Below are positions 35,882-46,700 of a stretch of 64,000 nucleotides of DNA, piece by piece. Source of the stretch: Effrenium voratum. Lineage: Eukaryota > Sar > Dinophyceae > Suessiales > Symbiodiniaceae. The DNA lies in the NCBI GenBank assembly GCA_963377175.1, contig CAUJNA010003241.1:427001-491000 (forward strand), given 5' to 3'. Numbering within the stretch: the first letter of the stretch is position 1; each line of letters opens with the position of its first letter. The notes beneath the pieces are model-generated. The model ran no database searches. It was not told the origin of the DNA and was given only the letters and a program-made list of their open reading frames with translations. A program made the position numbers and the translations under genes.

Positions 35882-36391
35882 TTAGTCTCCCCTTTGGGCA
35901 TCACCCTGGCGTTTTTGAGCCTTTTTCTGAGCCTTAGCCAACTTAGCTTTGGCTCTTTGCTGCTTGGCTGACTGCCTTCTGACAGCAGCAGACTCACGCC
36001 TTTGAACAACTTCTGGGTGTTGGGCCCACATCTGAGCCGCAATGGCCATGGGCACTCCTCTGGACAACCAAAAGGCCTTGAAGTTACTCTGCTGCTCACG
36101 CGGGGCAGCTGAAGGGTCCAGGTCCATGGCAGGGTGACTTTGCAAGCTTTCCAGGAAGGAGGTGTTGGCAGCAGTGTCACTGTCACTGGTCAGCCACTCA
36201 TTGAAGCATGAAGGCCCACCCCGACATGGCCGGCAAGCTTTGGAGTTGCCAGGCAAGTCACTTGTCCCAAGGCTAGAGCTTGCAGGGCCATCCTCTGCCT
36301 TTTGGATGCTGGTAGCCTGCAGGTCTTCTCCAAGGATCTGCAAAGCCCCACCAAACATAACCTCAGATGAGAGCAACGGCAGAGGTTCCAA
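35882..36391 (-). CDS. Hypothetical basic protein, 169 aa
   Basis: Starts MEPLPLLSSEVMFGGALQIL and ends with a strongly basic helix (RRQSAKQQRAKAKLAKAQKK). It lies 240 bp upstream of the transposase-like gene on the same strand and could be its 5' exon. The upstream side abuts the palindrome array. No family recognised. Confidence 0.45.
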   Translation of the reverse strand: MEPLPLLSSEVMFGGALQILGEDLQATSIQKAEDGPASSSLGTSDLPGNSKACRPCRGGPSCFNEWLTSDSDTAANTSFLESLQSHPAMDLDPSAAPREQQSNFKAFWLSRGVPMAIAAQMWAQHPEVVQRRESAAVRRQSAKQQRAKAKLAKAQKKAQKRQGDAQRGD

Positions 36392-36404
36392 GGCAGGCCC
36401 AAAC

Positions 36405-37285
36405 CCACAATCTGTTTGGGAGCCTAGGCCTTCCCTACTAAATTTTACTGGATTGGCCCAACCCCCCTAATCTGTTCGGGTGTCTAGGCCTAGAGTCCCT
36501 ACTGGATTAGTGGCAGTGGGCCTTCAATTCCCTACTGCTTTAGGTGTACATCGTACACCTAATCCAATCGAGAATCTAGGCTTAGATTCCAGATTGGTTT
36601 AGGGAGGTTTGTGCCATTCCCTACTGACCTAGGGGTATGCCATTCTTTGGAACCACCCTGGCTCAATCTGGAATTGCTACTTTGCCCCTAACTCAATCGA
36701 GAATCTAAGCCTAGATTCCCTACTGAGTTAGGCGTACATCGTACACCTACTACACTCGGGAAATGAGCCTTCACGGTGCCTAAACCTTGTCAATCCATGT
36801 CGGGACTCTAAGCCTAGAGTCCCTACTGAGTTAGGCCCCCGGCCAGCCACCGCCTGCCCCTAACCATGTCGGGACTCTAAGCCTAGAGTCCCTACTGAGT
36901 TAGGCCCCCTGGCCAGCCACGGCCTACCCCTAATCCGTTCGGGACTCTAGGCCTAGAGTCCCTACTGAGTTAGGCCCCCCGGCAGCCACGGCCTGCCCCT
37001 AATCCGTTCGGGACTCTAAGCTTAGAGTCCCTACTGAATTAGGGCATCGGTCGGGAATCCAGCCTGGCCCCCTAATCCGTTCGGGACTCTAAGCTTAGAG
37101 TCCCTACTGAATTAGGGCATCTGTTGGGAATCCAGCCTGGCCCCCTAATCCATTCGGGACTCTAAGCTTAGAGTCCCTACTGAATTAGGGCCTCTGTCGG
37201 GAATCCAGCCTGGCCCCCTAATCCGTTTGGGACTCTAGGCCTAGAGTCCCAGCCTGGCCCCCCTAATCCAGCCTGGCCCCCCTTG
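36405..37285. repeat. Palindrome array, about 73-bp period
   Basis: About 12 units, each centred on a perfect inverted repeat (GGGACTCTAAG followed by CTTAGAGTCCC, or a GGCC-centred variant). The outer arms CCTAATCCG and CTGAATTAGG also pair, making hairpins of about 46 nt. The last four cores start at 37010, 37083, 37156 and 37229, an exact 73-bp step. Earlier units are more divergent; two carry a different palindrome (GGTGTACATCGTACACC at about 36542 and a variant at 36731). No coding potential. Confidence 0.9.
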
Positions 37286-37660
37286 CACATTGCTTGAACA
37301 CGTTGGTACAGGAGTATGCTGGAACAAGTGTTTGTGAACCAGTTGTTTTCAAGCGTTGCTCAAACACTTTTGCGCACTAAGGATTTGGCTGCTGCAAGTG
37401 TACTTGATTGTGCGGTTTCCATGCGTTGCCCAGGCATGTTTGTGTACGCAAACATGCTGGAGCAAGTGTTCATGGGTGAGTTGCTTCTTGGGTGTGGTCC
37501 GAACACTTTTGCCCACAGAAGAATTTGCCAGAACAAGTGTTTGGGGGTGCGTTCTTGTCACGCGTTGCTTGAACACTTTTGTTTGTATTATAATTATTAT
37601 TATTCTAGAGACAAGTGTCCGTGAATGCGTTGCTTTAGCGCATTGTTCGAGCCACTCTTG
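37286..37660. repeat. Degenerate tandem repeat with GAACACTTTTG / CAAGTGTT arms
   Basis: Three to four units of about 110-130 bp share 'GCGTTGCTTGAACACTTTTG' and 'GAACAAGTGTT'. The two elements are partly complementary (AACACTT and AAGTGTT), so each unit can fold. It directly follows the palindrome array. Confidence 0.7.
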
Positions 37661-38149
37661 TGTTCCAGGGTGGCTTGCAACAAGTAAAACCTACTGTCCT
37701 GCTTGAGCCTGCATCCCCCCTCTCAATTCGAAAAGAAATTACTCAGCCAGGCAGACCTTGGGCCCAGGGTTCCCACAGATTTTAAAATCAAGGGCCAAAA
37801 GATGGCTGGCTTTGCAAGGCTTTCAATGCAACCAGCATGCCAGCAGCCAGGCAGATGTTGCATCAAGGCTTGGCCCAAAATACTGACTTCTGATGCGATT
37901 TCAGGTGAAGTTTGACCTTCAGGGGCCCGCCACACACACAGAAACAAACACTCCTGGCACTGGCACCTTTGACAAAATTCAAGAATTCAGAGGCTGATGG
38001 CTCGCAATGCAATGAGAACAGTCAGAAAAAAAACTACACTTGGTTGCTCCCTCACCTTCAAAACCCTTGCAGGAATTTAGGGCACAGTCTTACATCTGGT
38101 AGGTGTTGCTTGTCAAGCCTCACTGGCCCTGGTGTTGAAACAGGGCATG
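37661..38149. other. No recognised gene between the repeat arrays
   Basis: Unique-looking sequence between the degenerate array and the CA block. Short frames on both strands show no motifs. Confidence 0.45.
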
Positions 38150-38640
38150 ATAACACATACACACATACACACACACACATGCACATGCACGTGCACACAC
38201 ACACAGACACACACACACACACAACACACACCCACACACACACACACACGCACGCACACAAACACACACATGCACACATGCACACATGCCTGCACACACA
38301 CAAGTGCACACACACACACACATGCTTTGCGCACACACACACACACGCATGCACAGACGTACGCACGCACGCACACCCGCACACATGCATGCACCCACCC
38401 ACCCACACACACACACGTGCATGCACCCACACACACACACACACGCACGCACACACACACACACCAACACACAGGCACACACACACACAGAGACACAGAA
38501 ACAGGCACAGAGACACAGAGCCACAGAGTCACAGAGACACAGAGTCACAGAGACACAGGGAAACACGCTCAGAAACGCAGTTGCACACTCTCTTACGTGC
38601 ATGCACACACACACATGCACACAGACACACACATGCCAAG
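38150..38640 (+). repeat. CA-rich microsatellite block
   Basis: About 490 bp of ACACAC with interspersed CATGCA, CACCCA and ACAGAG units. His/Thr-rich and Cys/Val-rich ORFs on both strands are composition artefacts. Confidence 0.95.
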
Positions 38641-38775
38641 GCATGGCTTCCATGCCTGGGAAGAATTAGCTCAATCCCCTGAAACAAGCCCTGGAATGAT
38701 TCAAGCACTAGGCACCTGAAGTGTTAAACTTGAAGTTTTGCAATGTGGAACTTACTTGCCCCAGGCAGCACCTGG

Positions 38776-41490
38776 AAATTCTCAAGCCTGCCTTTGCAAG
38801 GCATGTCCCCAGACCAAAGGAAAACCCTGCCAGTCAGCCAGCTGACTCTTGCAGAGGTCCAGTGGAGAAAATGTCTTCTGCCACTCTGGAAAGAAGCTTA
38901 GCAATTAGGTGGGAACACATCAAATGCACATTGCCAGTTGCATTGGTCTGGAAGGGCAAGCAGACTGTAGGCATTCTAGCTGAGAATCAAGAATTATATC
39001 TTTGGCACGCTGCTTTGTTCATATGTTAGTTGGCAGGGTGGCAGGCTGGCTTCTCAGTTACAAGGCCAACAAAGCAGCTGACAAAAGCAAATGGGCACTT
39101 GAGGCCATGAATTTGGGCATTTTGCCAGGGCGTTCTGCCTGCCTCTGCCTGGCCTTGCCATGCTCAATAAGTAGGCGGGAAAGAAAGCAGGCTGGCGTGT
39201 TTCTTGTCAACATTGTCAGCAGAAGCAAAGTGGGTCAGCCCTTCCCTACCCTACCCTATCAGGCTGAAAAAGCTTGAGCTGCCCAAGCTCATGATACAGA
39301 TACTGATGCAAAGCCTAATCACGCCCAATCAAGTCCAGCTATGACAAGCTAATGTGCCCTGGGCAAGCGAAGAAGCTGCCAAGGAGCAACAGGCCAGCTG
39401 TCCACGGGGGTTTGCAAGTTGACCTTGGCAGCTAGCAGGCAATGAGTGGCAAATGAGTTGGCGTATTGTGTCAATTTCAGCACTGACCCAATTGATGGCA
39501 TGACAGCTGTGCAAAGCAGGTCAGACATGAGCCACTCACAACGCCCATTACAACATGCCCTACAGCAAGCCGTTCGAGAAAATTGTTCTAAGCTATGAGC
39601 CCTGCAAGGGTGGTCCTGCTGGCCAGCTAGCCTGTTGGCCTGCTTCAGCTTCTTGCCCTTCTATTGCACGGCTGCACAAGTCTGCAAGACAAGGACACTT
39701 CATGTCACAATTGCCAATTGAAGACTTGGTCTACGTTGCATTGCATGGCCAGTCACTGAATCTGTAGTAAGCCATTCCTCTTGATGTTGTGTGTTTGCAA
39801 AAAGCCTCTTAGCCAAAATGGCTGACAAGATGCAATGCTTAAGAACTTCAGCCAACTGCAAGATCACAAAGACAGCCTCACCATCAACAAGGGGCTCCTG
39901 AGGCTAGATACGGCCAGGAGAAAACACGCTAAACAGGTGTGAGAGGGACAGGAGTGGTGAATCATTTCAGGGTTCAGGCTGACTGCCCAACACACCAAAA
40001 AGGGTGTGGACAGGAGGTGACATGATAGTGTTCAAAGACATATAGGAGAGCCACAATGCCCAAAAAGTCAACACCATTGTTTTGAGCAATGCGTCCCCCA
40101 AAATGCTCTTTGACACACTTGGCCTTGGGTATCCACATGGGCAGGCGTGAGGTGATTTTCAGGGTCAAACGCCTGAGAGAGATGGCCAGCCTGAAATTTT
40201 GGACTAGAATTCCTGCTGCTGGTGCCCCTGACTTGCATTATCATGATGGCAATTTCCAAACATGGGCCAGGCTCTGACCAAGATCTGTGCGCCCCTTCCA
40301 ACTGGCAGCAGGGCATTGTTTCATGGGTAGGCAGTCGGCATTCCACCTGCAAGCCTGCCTAAAGTGAGGCAGCCAACCATCATCATCCCTGAAAAGGAGA
40401 ATGCCATGCCACAATGTTCAGTCAGTATACCCAATGGAGCCCAGGAGGGGGCAAGCTAGCTTTGGGAAGGGCAGGCGGATGTTACTACGTATTGGTTTTG
40501 GGATATTATTTGAGATGAAGCCCAAGGCAAGGGACCCATGCCTTGGATGCCCTGATTGCAGGTTATGTGTGGCCATTCCAGCCTTGACTAGTGTAAGGCA
40601 ATGAATGATGTGATGGAGGGCAGGGGCTTCAGCAGCAAATTCAGTGAAGGCGCCAAGCAACCAACGATTTCCTGAAAGTAATAAGAATGCATGAGTGAAC
40701 CAAAACACACCCAGATTCCAAAACGCATTGGGTTGTCTACATATTCCTTGCTCAACTCTCCTCCATGCAGGCAGCTTTTCCAGTCACGCACACTGGCACC
40801 TGCTGTCTGGCCTGGGCGGGAGGTGAGGCACACTGCGCAACACAACAAAAATGGCTGCAAAGATGGGCCAAATTGGCATTTGTCCACAACACCAGCTCAA
40901 GGGTTCCCAATGTCTTAAAGACAAAATCTCAGTTGGGGATGACTTGAACAGCCAACCAGCCACACATACCCTCATGGACTACCTGCCTGTCAATAAAAGC
41001 AAAGTGACAGCTGAAGCGGATGTCCAGGCCCCCGGCTTGTGTTGTGTTTTTGCCTGACCAAGGGCAAGCAGCGCCAGCCCAAAACTGTCAACTGTCTCAG
41101 CACGGAAGGAAGAAACGCATCCCATTGGCAAGCGTTCTTTTGTCTTCATCGCTGAGTGCAACAGCATGAGTGCCAAGGGCGGCAATCTTTCTACCACGCT
41201 CGAGGGGACAGCTGTGAGACAATGTGCGCACTAGTTGACCTCCTCAAGCAATTCCAACCCCACTGGCATGGAAAGTGTGGGGCGCCTGCAGGCCAGGCAG
41301 GACCTATTCCAAGTCAGTAACTCATGCGCAGGAAGTTTCAATAAAGGTTCAAGGCTAGAATGAGTGGGCAAGATAGGCGGCGGGCCTGCTGGCCTGCAGG
41401 CCTGAACATAGGCTTGCCAGAAATTCATGATAGGCAGGCCTGCTTGTCTACAGGCTTGATGCCAGAAAAAGACCCCTAGGCTGTCCGCCT
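38776..41490 (+). repeat. 2.7-kb segment repeated at 61275-64000
   Basis: Nearly every base matches the segment after the scaffold gap, in the same orientation. Differences are scattered substitutions and small indels, e.g. a 9-bp insertion relative to 39475, an 8-bp difference at 40045 and a 14-bp difference at 40645. Within it, the 91-aa plus frame at 39002-39277 is identical in both copies, but it has no recognisable motif. The 3' edge contains the last exon of a minus-strand gene ending at 41476. Confidence 0.93.
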
Positions 41491-42908
41491 CACCATCTGC
41501 CACAGCTCATCTGGGACCATGTTGGTGCGCATCTGCAGCACAAGGACAGGTGTGCAACTTGGAAAAAAACAGCAGCAATAAACTATTAATGATGATGGCC
41601 CTGCCTTGATCATGCTCATCTTAGGCCTGCGCCAGGACCGACTCGAGGGATCATGTGACCTGAGGACGCGCTTGCTTCCATGACAATTGGCTTGTGAGAC
41701 TTGGTTGGGCCCCAGACATCTCCATCAAGACTGCCACGCGTTCTGTGCTGCCAATCTTCTGGCACATGCACACGCGTTCCAGACTCCACTGCTTCACCTG
41801 CCTCGGCAAGCCACAAACTCAAATGGCACCAAAGCAGGGCAGGGCAGGGCAATGCAGGCAAATGGGGCATTGGCATCCAGGATTCCTGGACATTGTCAAT
41901 CTGCGTCACGCACCAATTGGGAGGCAGCTCATCTCGCTCAGCTCTCAGAGGCTTGAAAACAGCCTTAGGTGCAGCAAAGACATGGCTAGATACTCTAGGG
42001 GTAAGGCTCTCTGGCCAAGGAGCGGCATCAGTGCTGCCAGGGACATAGGTCCGGTTGTCCCCCCGCTCTGCCCAGGTGCCATCAGCCTGCTCCCTTAGCT
42101 CAGACAAATGTTCACACCTGCCAAACATGCCTTTGCCTCAGCAAGGTCAGGCAAGAACTGAAAAATGCCATGCACTTGGAACAGAACACTGAACACCATG
42201 GCTGGCAACTGTTCCCTCAATGACCAACAAGATGTTGGGTCTGTGAGCCAGGGCCAAATCCTCACAGCCAAATGGAACTATAACTTGATGTTGAAGAATG
42301 TGCCTACACTTCATGTGACCAACTTGTCACCTGATACTGCCAAGTTACTGGAGCACCTTCCAGAAGTGCACATGGTGCACCCCCCCCCGGCTCTCTGGGG
42401 ACCGGTAGAAGCACCAGCAGAACTGACCCTTCTCATGCGACCACCAGCTGTACAGCTCATTGTTCGCGAAAAGGTCTGCAGGCCCTGGAGTCAGGAAATC
42501 AGCTGTGGCTAGGCTCAGCACTACAACACAATACTCACTTGTCACCTGCTTGCTGACTAGGCGCGGAATGCATGCCTGCGAGCCTGCAAAACAACCGCCT
42601 CCGATCCCAGCATGCTGGAACTCAATCGCCCAGCCATATGGGGACTGGTACTTGTCCCAATGCGGCCCGAAGTGCCGGGCAAGGAATGCCCCCACCGTCG
42701 CCTTGCGTGCCCCAAGGCAACAAGACCCCCAAACACAAATGTCCAAATGTGTCCAAGAGGCGGGGCTTGGGTCCGGCTGCTCAACAAGGCCCTTGTCAGG
42801 CTGGTAGATGCCCAGCTTGATCAGGGCATCCCTCAATACCAGCATAAAGTCGCCGACCTTTGCTGCTTGTTCAAAAGGAGCCAAGCTGGACACAACAAAA
42901 GATTTCAC
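41476..42908 (-). CDS. 3' exons of an unidentified multi-exon gene
   Basis: Coding-like blocks on the minus strand: 42908-42545 (KSFVVSSLAPFEQAAKVGDF, later LDICVWGSCCLGARKATVGA), 42505-42350 (ADFLTPGPADLFANNELYSW), 42110-41840 (ERGDNRTYVPGSTDAAPWPE, later RDELPPNWCVTQIDNVQESW), about 41815-41640, and a last exon about 41534-41476 (MRTNMVPDELWQMVRRTA, then stop). Block edges carry AG acceptors, but exact splice sites are not fixed. The blocks look globular with many Trp and Cys residues. No family recognised. Confidence 0.5.
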
Positions 42909-43701
42909 CCATAATTAATGCCCAGGCACATGCTTGGCAAGCTGGAAGTTGACATCCGAAGGATACAGGTAGCCGAGGCTACACTCCCCGAAGCCATTGG
43001 AGCCATGGAGGGACCAGTGCCACAGCATGGCTGGCGTGCGTGCGCACATGCCATTGGGCAGGTCCTTACTTTGGCAGCTTGGCCAGCAAAATGGTCCTGT
43101 TGTTGGGCTCCCCTTGCTCAGTGGAAGGTCTTCTCATTCAAGACTTCAAACTTATTGTGCAAAGAAGGACTTGAAGTTGAAGACCAACGATTCACACACA
43201 GGGTGAAGGTGAGATTCCCCACTTGAGAAGGGTGGCGTGGCCAACTATCTAGGACTCTTTTGGCAACTGCAACTGCATCTGAGCATTGTGGTGGTCTTGT
43301 TGCAAAAGTTTGCCAGCCTCACCTGAAAAACTTAAAAGGTGCAACATGATGTTAGAGTGCAACCAGGCCACTGACAGCCATGCTCTCAAGGTCTGCAAAT
43401 GGCTAGGATCAGCCAGCCATTCGATCAAGCCTGAGGTCACAGCATAGTTTTGGCTTGGCTACAAGAACTAGCAGGAACACGCAAGCCAGCAGGGGTAAAC
43501 AGATGCCACCAGGCAACATTCCTCTGGCCGCCTGGCCTGCATGCCTTCCCCGGTCTGCATGCCTGCACTGGCCTGCATGCCTGCCCCGGTCTGCATGCCT
43601 TGCTGCATGATTGCAAGCTTGGGCAGCACATTCAAGGCAGCCAAGCCTCAGTTGTCACCACAATGTCAAGGCTGTGGCTCATTTTTGATTGAAAAGAGGC
43701 C

Positions 43702-46700
43702 CTAAGCATTGCACAGTGCAGCCTTGTGACTCCTGGCGACTGCGTCAACCATTGCAGGCTGGTAGGTGAGGCCAGTGAACCTCTGCTCCAGGCTGCCCTC
43801 TGTCAGCCAAAAATATTGGCGCCTTGGATCAGACCTTGGCACGTTGGGGATGGGCATCTGCTTCCTCAAGAAGTACTGCACATCGTCCCAGCTGTGAGGG
43901 ACGCTGTGGCTGGACACAGGCTGATGTTGCAGGCCAGCCAGTGCCTGATCTGCATCAGGTCCAGCAGGCCTGCCTCAGAAGCAGTGCACTGAAGTGCAGT
44001 GTTGGTTGGGGTGGGTTTGTTGCCTGTGCCTGGGGGCCGGTAATAAGTCTTAGCCAAGGAGCTGGCCTGCAGGCCTGCCTCCCCTCTGTGGCGTAACTCA
44101 ATCACCACTTTGGAAACGCCACACTGCAGGTTGAATGTGCTCCATTCCGTGCTCAGCAGGGTTGTTGCCTGCAGTGCTGGAAGACACACCAAAACAAAGT
44201 GGGAAGAACTAAGAGTTTGTGGCCAAGTAAATCTAAGGGTCCTGCCACACTGGCCTGGCCCACTTCTTGCTCCCCATGGAAGACCTGCTTCTTGAGGGCC
44301 ACAGTCAGCATCTGGTGCCCCTGCAGGGCCAGGTAGCCCTCCGCGCCGTCCCAGACCTTTCAGCTGAAAGCCTGCTTACATGGACCCCCACAGTGGTGAA
44401 GCAGTCTTGCGCAACAAATTGAGCAGCTGACAGGCGTTGGGCCTTTGGCAGCATCTGTGTGGGCTTGTCCCGGAATGCCAACAATGCTCCTCAAGAAGTG
44501 TGGGTGGGCAGGGCCACAATCGGAAGCCATCAACTTATTCACAGCACCACACAGTGAGGCCAAGATGCACAAAGTATGGTGCTGCATCACCAGTGGAGGT
44601 TGCAAACTTCACCCTGTACTCCACAGCCAAATCAGTCAGCACCGCTGCCATGGCAAAGAGCCTACTTGCCTGCTTGCCTACTATCCTGATGCCAAACGCC
44701 TGCTGGCCTGAAAGGTTCTGCAACAAACTCACAGTCAGCGCCATGGGCAGGGGGTCCCAACCAGTCAGTCAGTCAACATGTTGTGACATGTGGCCAATGC
44801 AACAGAATCAGTGTGTCAAAGGGCATGCCCAACTCCAACATACATGAGCACGAATGCAAAGTCCACACAAGGCTGAGGTTTGTTGGGCCAAGTGACACGA
44901 TTGCCAAAAAGGAAAAGCAGCACTTTTGCAATCACCCAACGCATCCAAGGATAGAACTGGGAAACAGTCTGGACCCTGGTAGGTTTCCATTGCAGCCAGG
45001 CCTGCTGGTTCTTGGCATTGCCAGGAAAGGCAGGTCATGGCCTGTGCGCGGGCACAGGTTCAGGAAAAGAATGAGTGTGTAGCAAGCAGGATGACGTTCA
45101 TTGGTGATGTTTTGGCGGCCCCATCTTGTGGCTACAGAACAATCAGGTCAGCCTTTCATGTCCGCCATGCAAGCACTTCAAACATGACATGTAGTGTCCT
45201 ACTGGCTGCCCACCCTGCAAGTGCTTCAAAAGTGCTTCAAGCATGTAGTGTCCTACTGGCTGCAAGCAATGCTAGCCACAAACCATCACCATTAAAAGCT
45301 CTTACCCCAGCTGGGCACCTGGCTTTTCCTCTGGCAATGTCAGGCCTTGGCAAAGCACACAAGGATGGCAAGCTAATTGTCAATCACCAAGCTGATTGTG
45401 TGCCAAACGGTGATTTGCACTGTCAGTCAGCCTTTTCTTCTGCAGGCAGCGCAGGACTGCAACTCTAGATTGAAACTCTGCAGGCCTGCAGCTTGCGGAA
45501 ACACTAAGTATTAGCTTTTTGCTAGGTAATTGTGAACATGTATGTCCCTTCTAAATGATTGATTGCGCAAGACTGCAGACCTGCGCCCTGCATGCAGGTG
45601 AGTTTGCAATGGGCAGTTGGGCTGACCCACTGACCCTTTTTGAACTAGGGACCTTGGGGCTTTCAGCAAAAGGCCTGAAGGCTTCACACCTAATCCTGGC
45701 AAGTTCTGGCACAGAACCAAGACAGAGTCAGCTTCCCACGGGGAGGGAAAGTCACAATTATTTTGCAGTTTCCTTTTGTCTTCCCATGCACCAAACTTCC
45801 TTGCAGACAAAAGGCGACGGGTGTCCTGCAGAAGGCCATCCAGGAAGTCGCTCAACCTCAGGAAGCACACATTGCTCTTGGGCAGTTGGGTAGCTGTCAT
45901 TTGGGTGTTTGCTGCGCACAAACCATAGCAAGCAACATGCTTGAAGAGCCAGGCCAAAGACATCCTCTCACTTACGATTTAGCCAGGCAACTGCATATTC
46001 TCAATGCTGCTGATGTCCACTTGCCGCCGGCACACAGAGAGGTCGACAACCTTGACAACTCTCTTGCCTGCCACAAACCTGCCTTGCAAGTGCAACCTAG
46101 CCACAGCATCTTGAAAGGAGATGTCATGCAAGATCATCTTCCTGAGGCGCTTGGGGGCACAAGGCAGAGGGCTGAGGCAAGTCAAGCCTTGCACAGGCAG
46201 AGAATGTGCATCAAAGAGTCATCCATGCTGCCACCACAGGAGACCGCACCCTGCCCTGGTTGCAGGCCACCACAAGAAGCTGGCCATCCTTCAGGTGCTT
46301 CATGCCCCATTCAGCCGTCTTCCTCCACCTTAAGGGCAACAGGGCAGCAAGACACAACGCGCACATCTAGGCTGAAGTTTTGATGGGCAACCTTTCAAAA
46401 GTCCAGCAACCACAACTTCATCAAGACTCGAACTTCAATCTTGGCTGGCTTGCTGAGTATTTTTCCGTGCACTATGCATGACCAGCCAGATCAGTATTCT
46501 TTCCCTGGCCACAAAATGTTTCAGACTCTTAACCCATTGACAAGCAGACCCAGGCCCGACGAACGCAATTTCAAAATAAACGGCCCAGGGGGTAGTCGAA
46601 CCCCCAATGATTACCATGTCCGACTTCAGACTCTGACGATATCTTCCATACGGGCAGAGGCGGCCATGGTCTCATGCAAGCCCCAGAACACATTTGATGG

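Noticed and set aside
36405..37285. CRISPR-like array
   Set aside because: The spacers are as conserved as the repeats, the locus is eukaryotic, and no cas gene exists nearby. It is a palindromic satellite.
37912..38719. His/Thr-rich 256-aa plus ORF and Cys/Val-rich minus ORFs
   Set aside because: Composition artefacts of the CA microsatellite.
39002..39277. 91-aa ORF identical in both copies of the 2.7-kb repeat
   Set aside because: The whole segment is highly similar, so identity of one short frame is not evidence of selection. No motif seen.
46581..46656. tRNA-like segment on the minus strand with GGGGGTTCGACTACCCCC
   Set aside because: The TTCGA-loop hairpin looks like a T arm, but no D arm or anticodon arm can be folded and only about 5 acceptor pairs form. 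At best a Pol III B-box relic.
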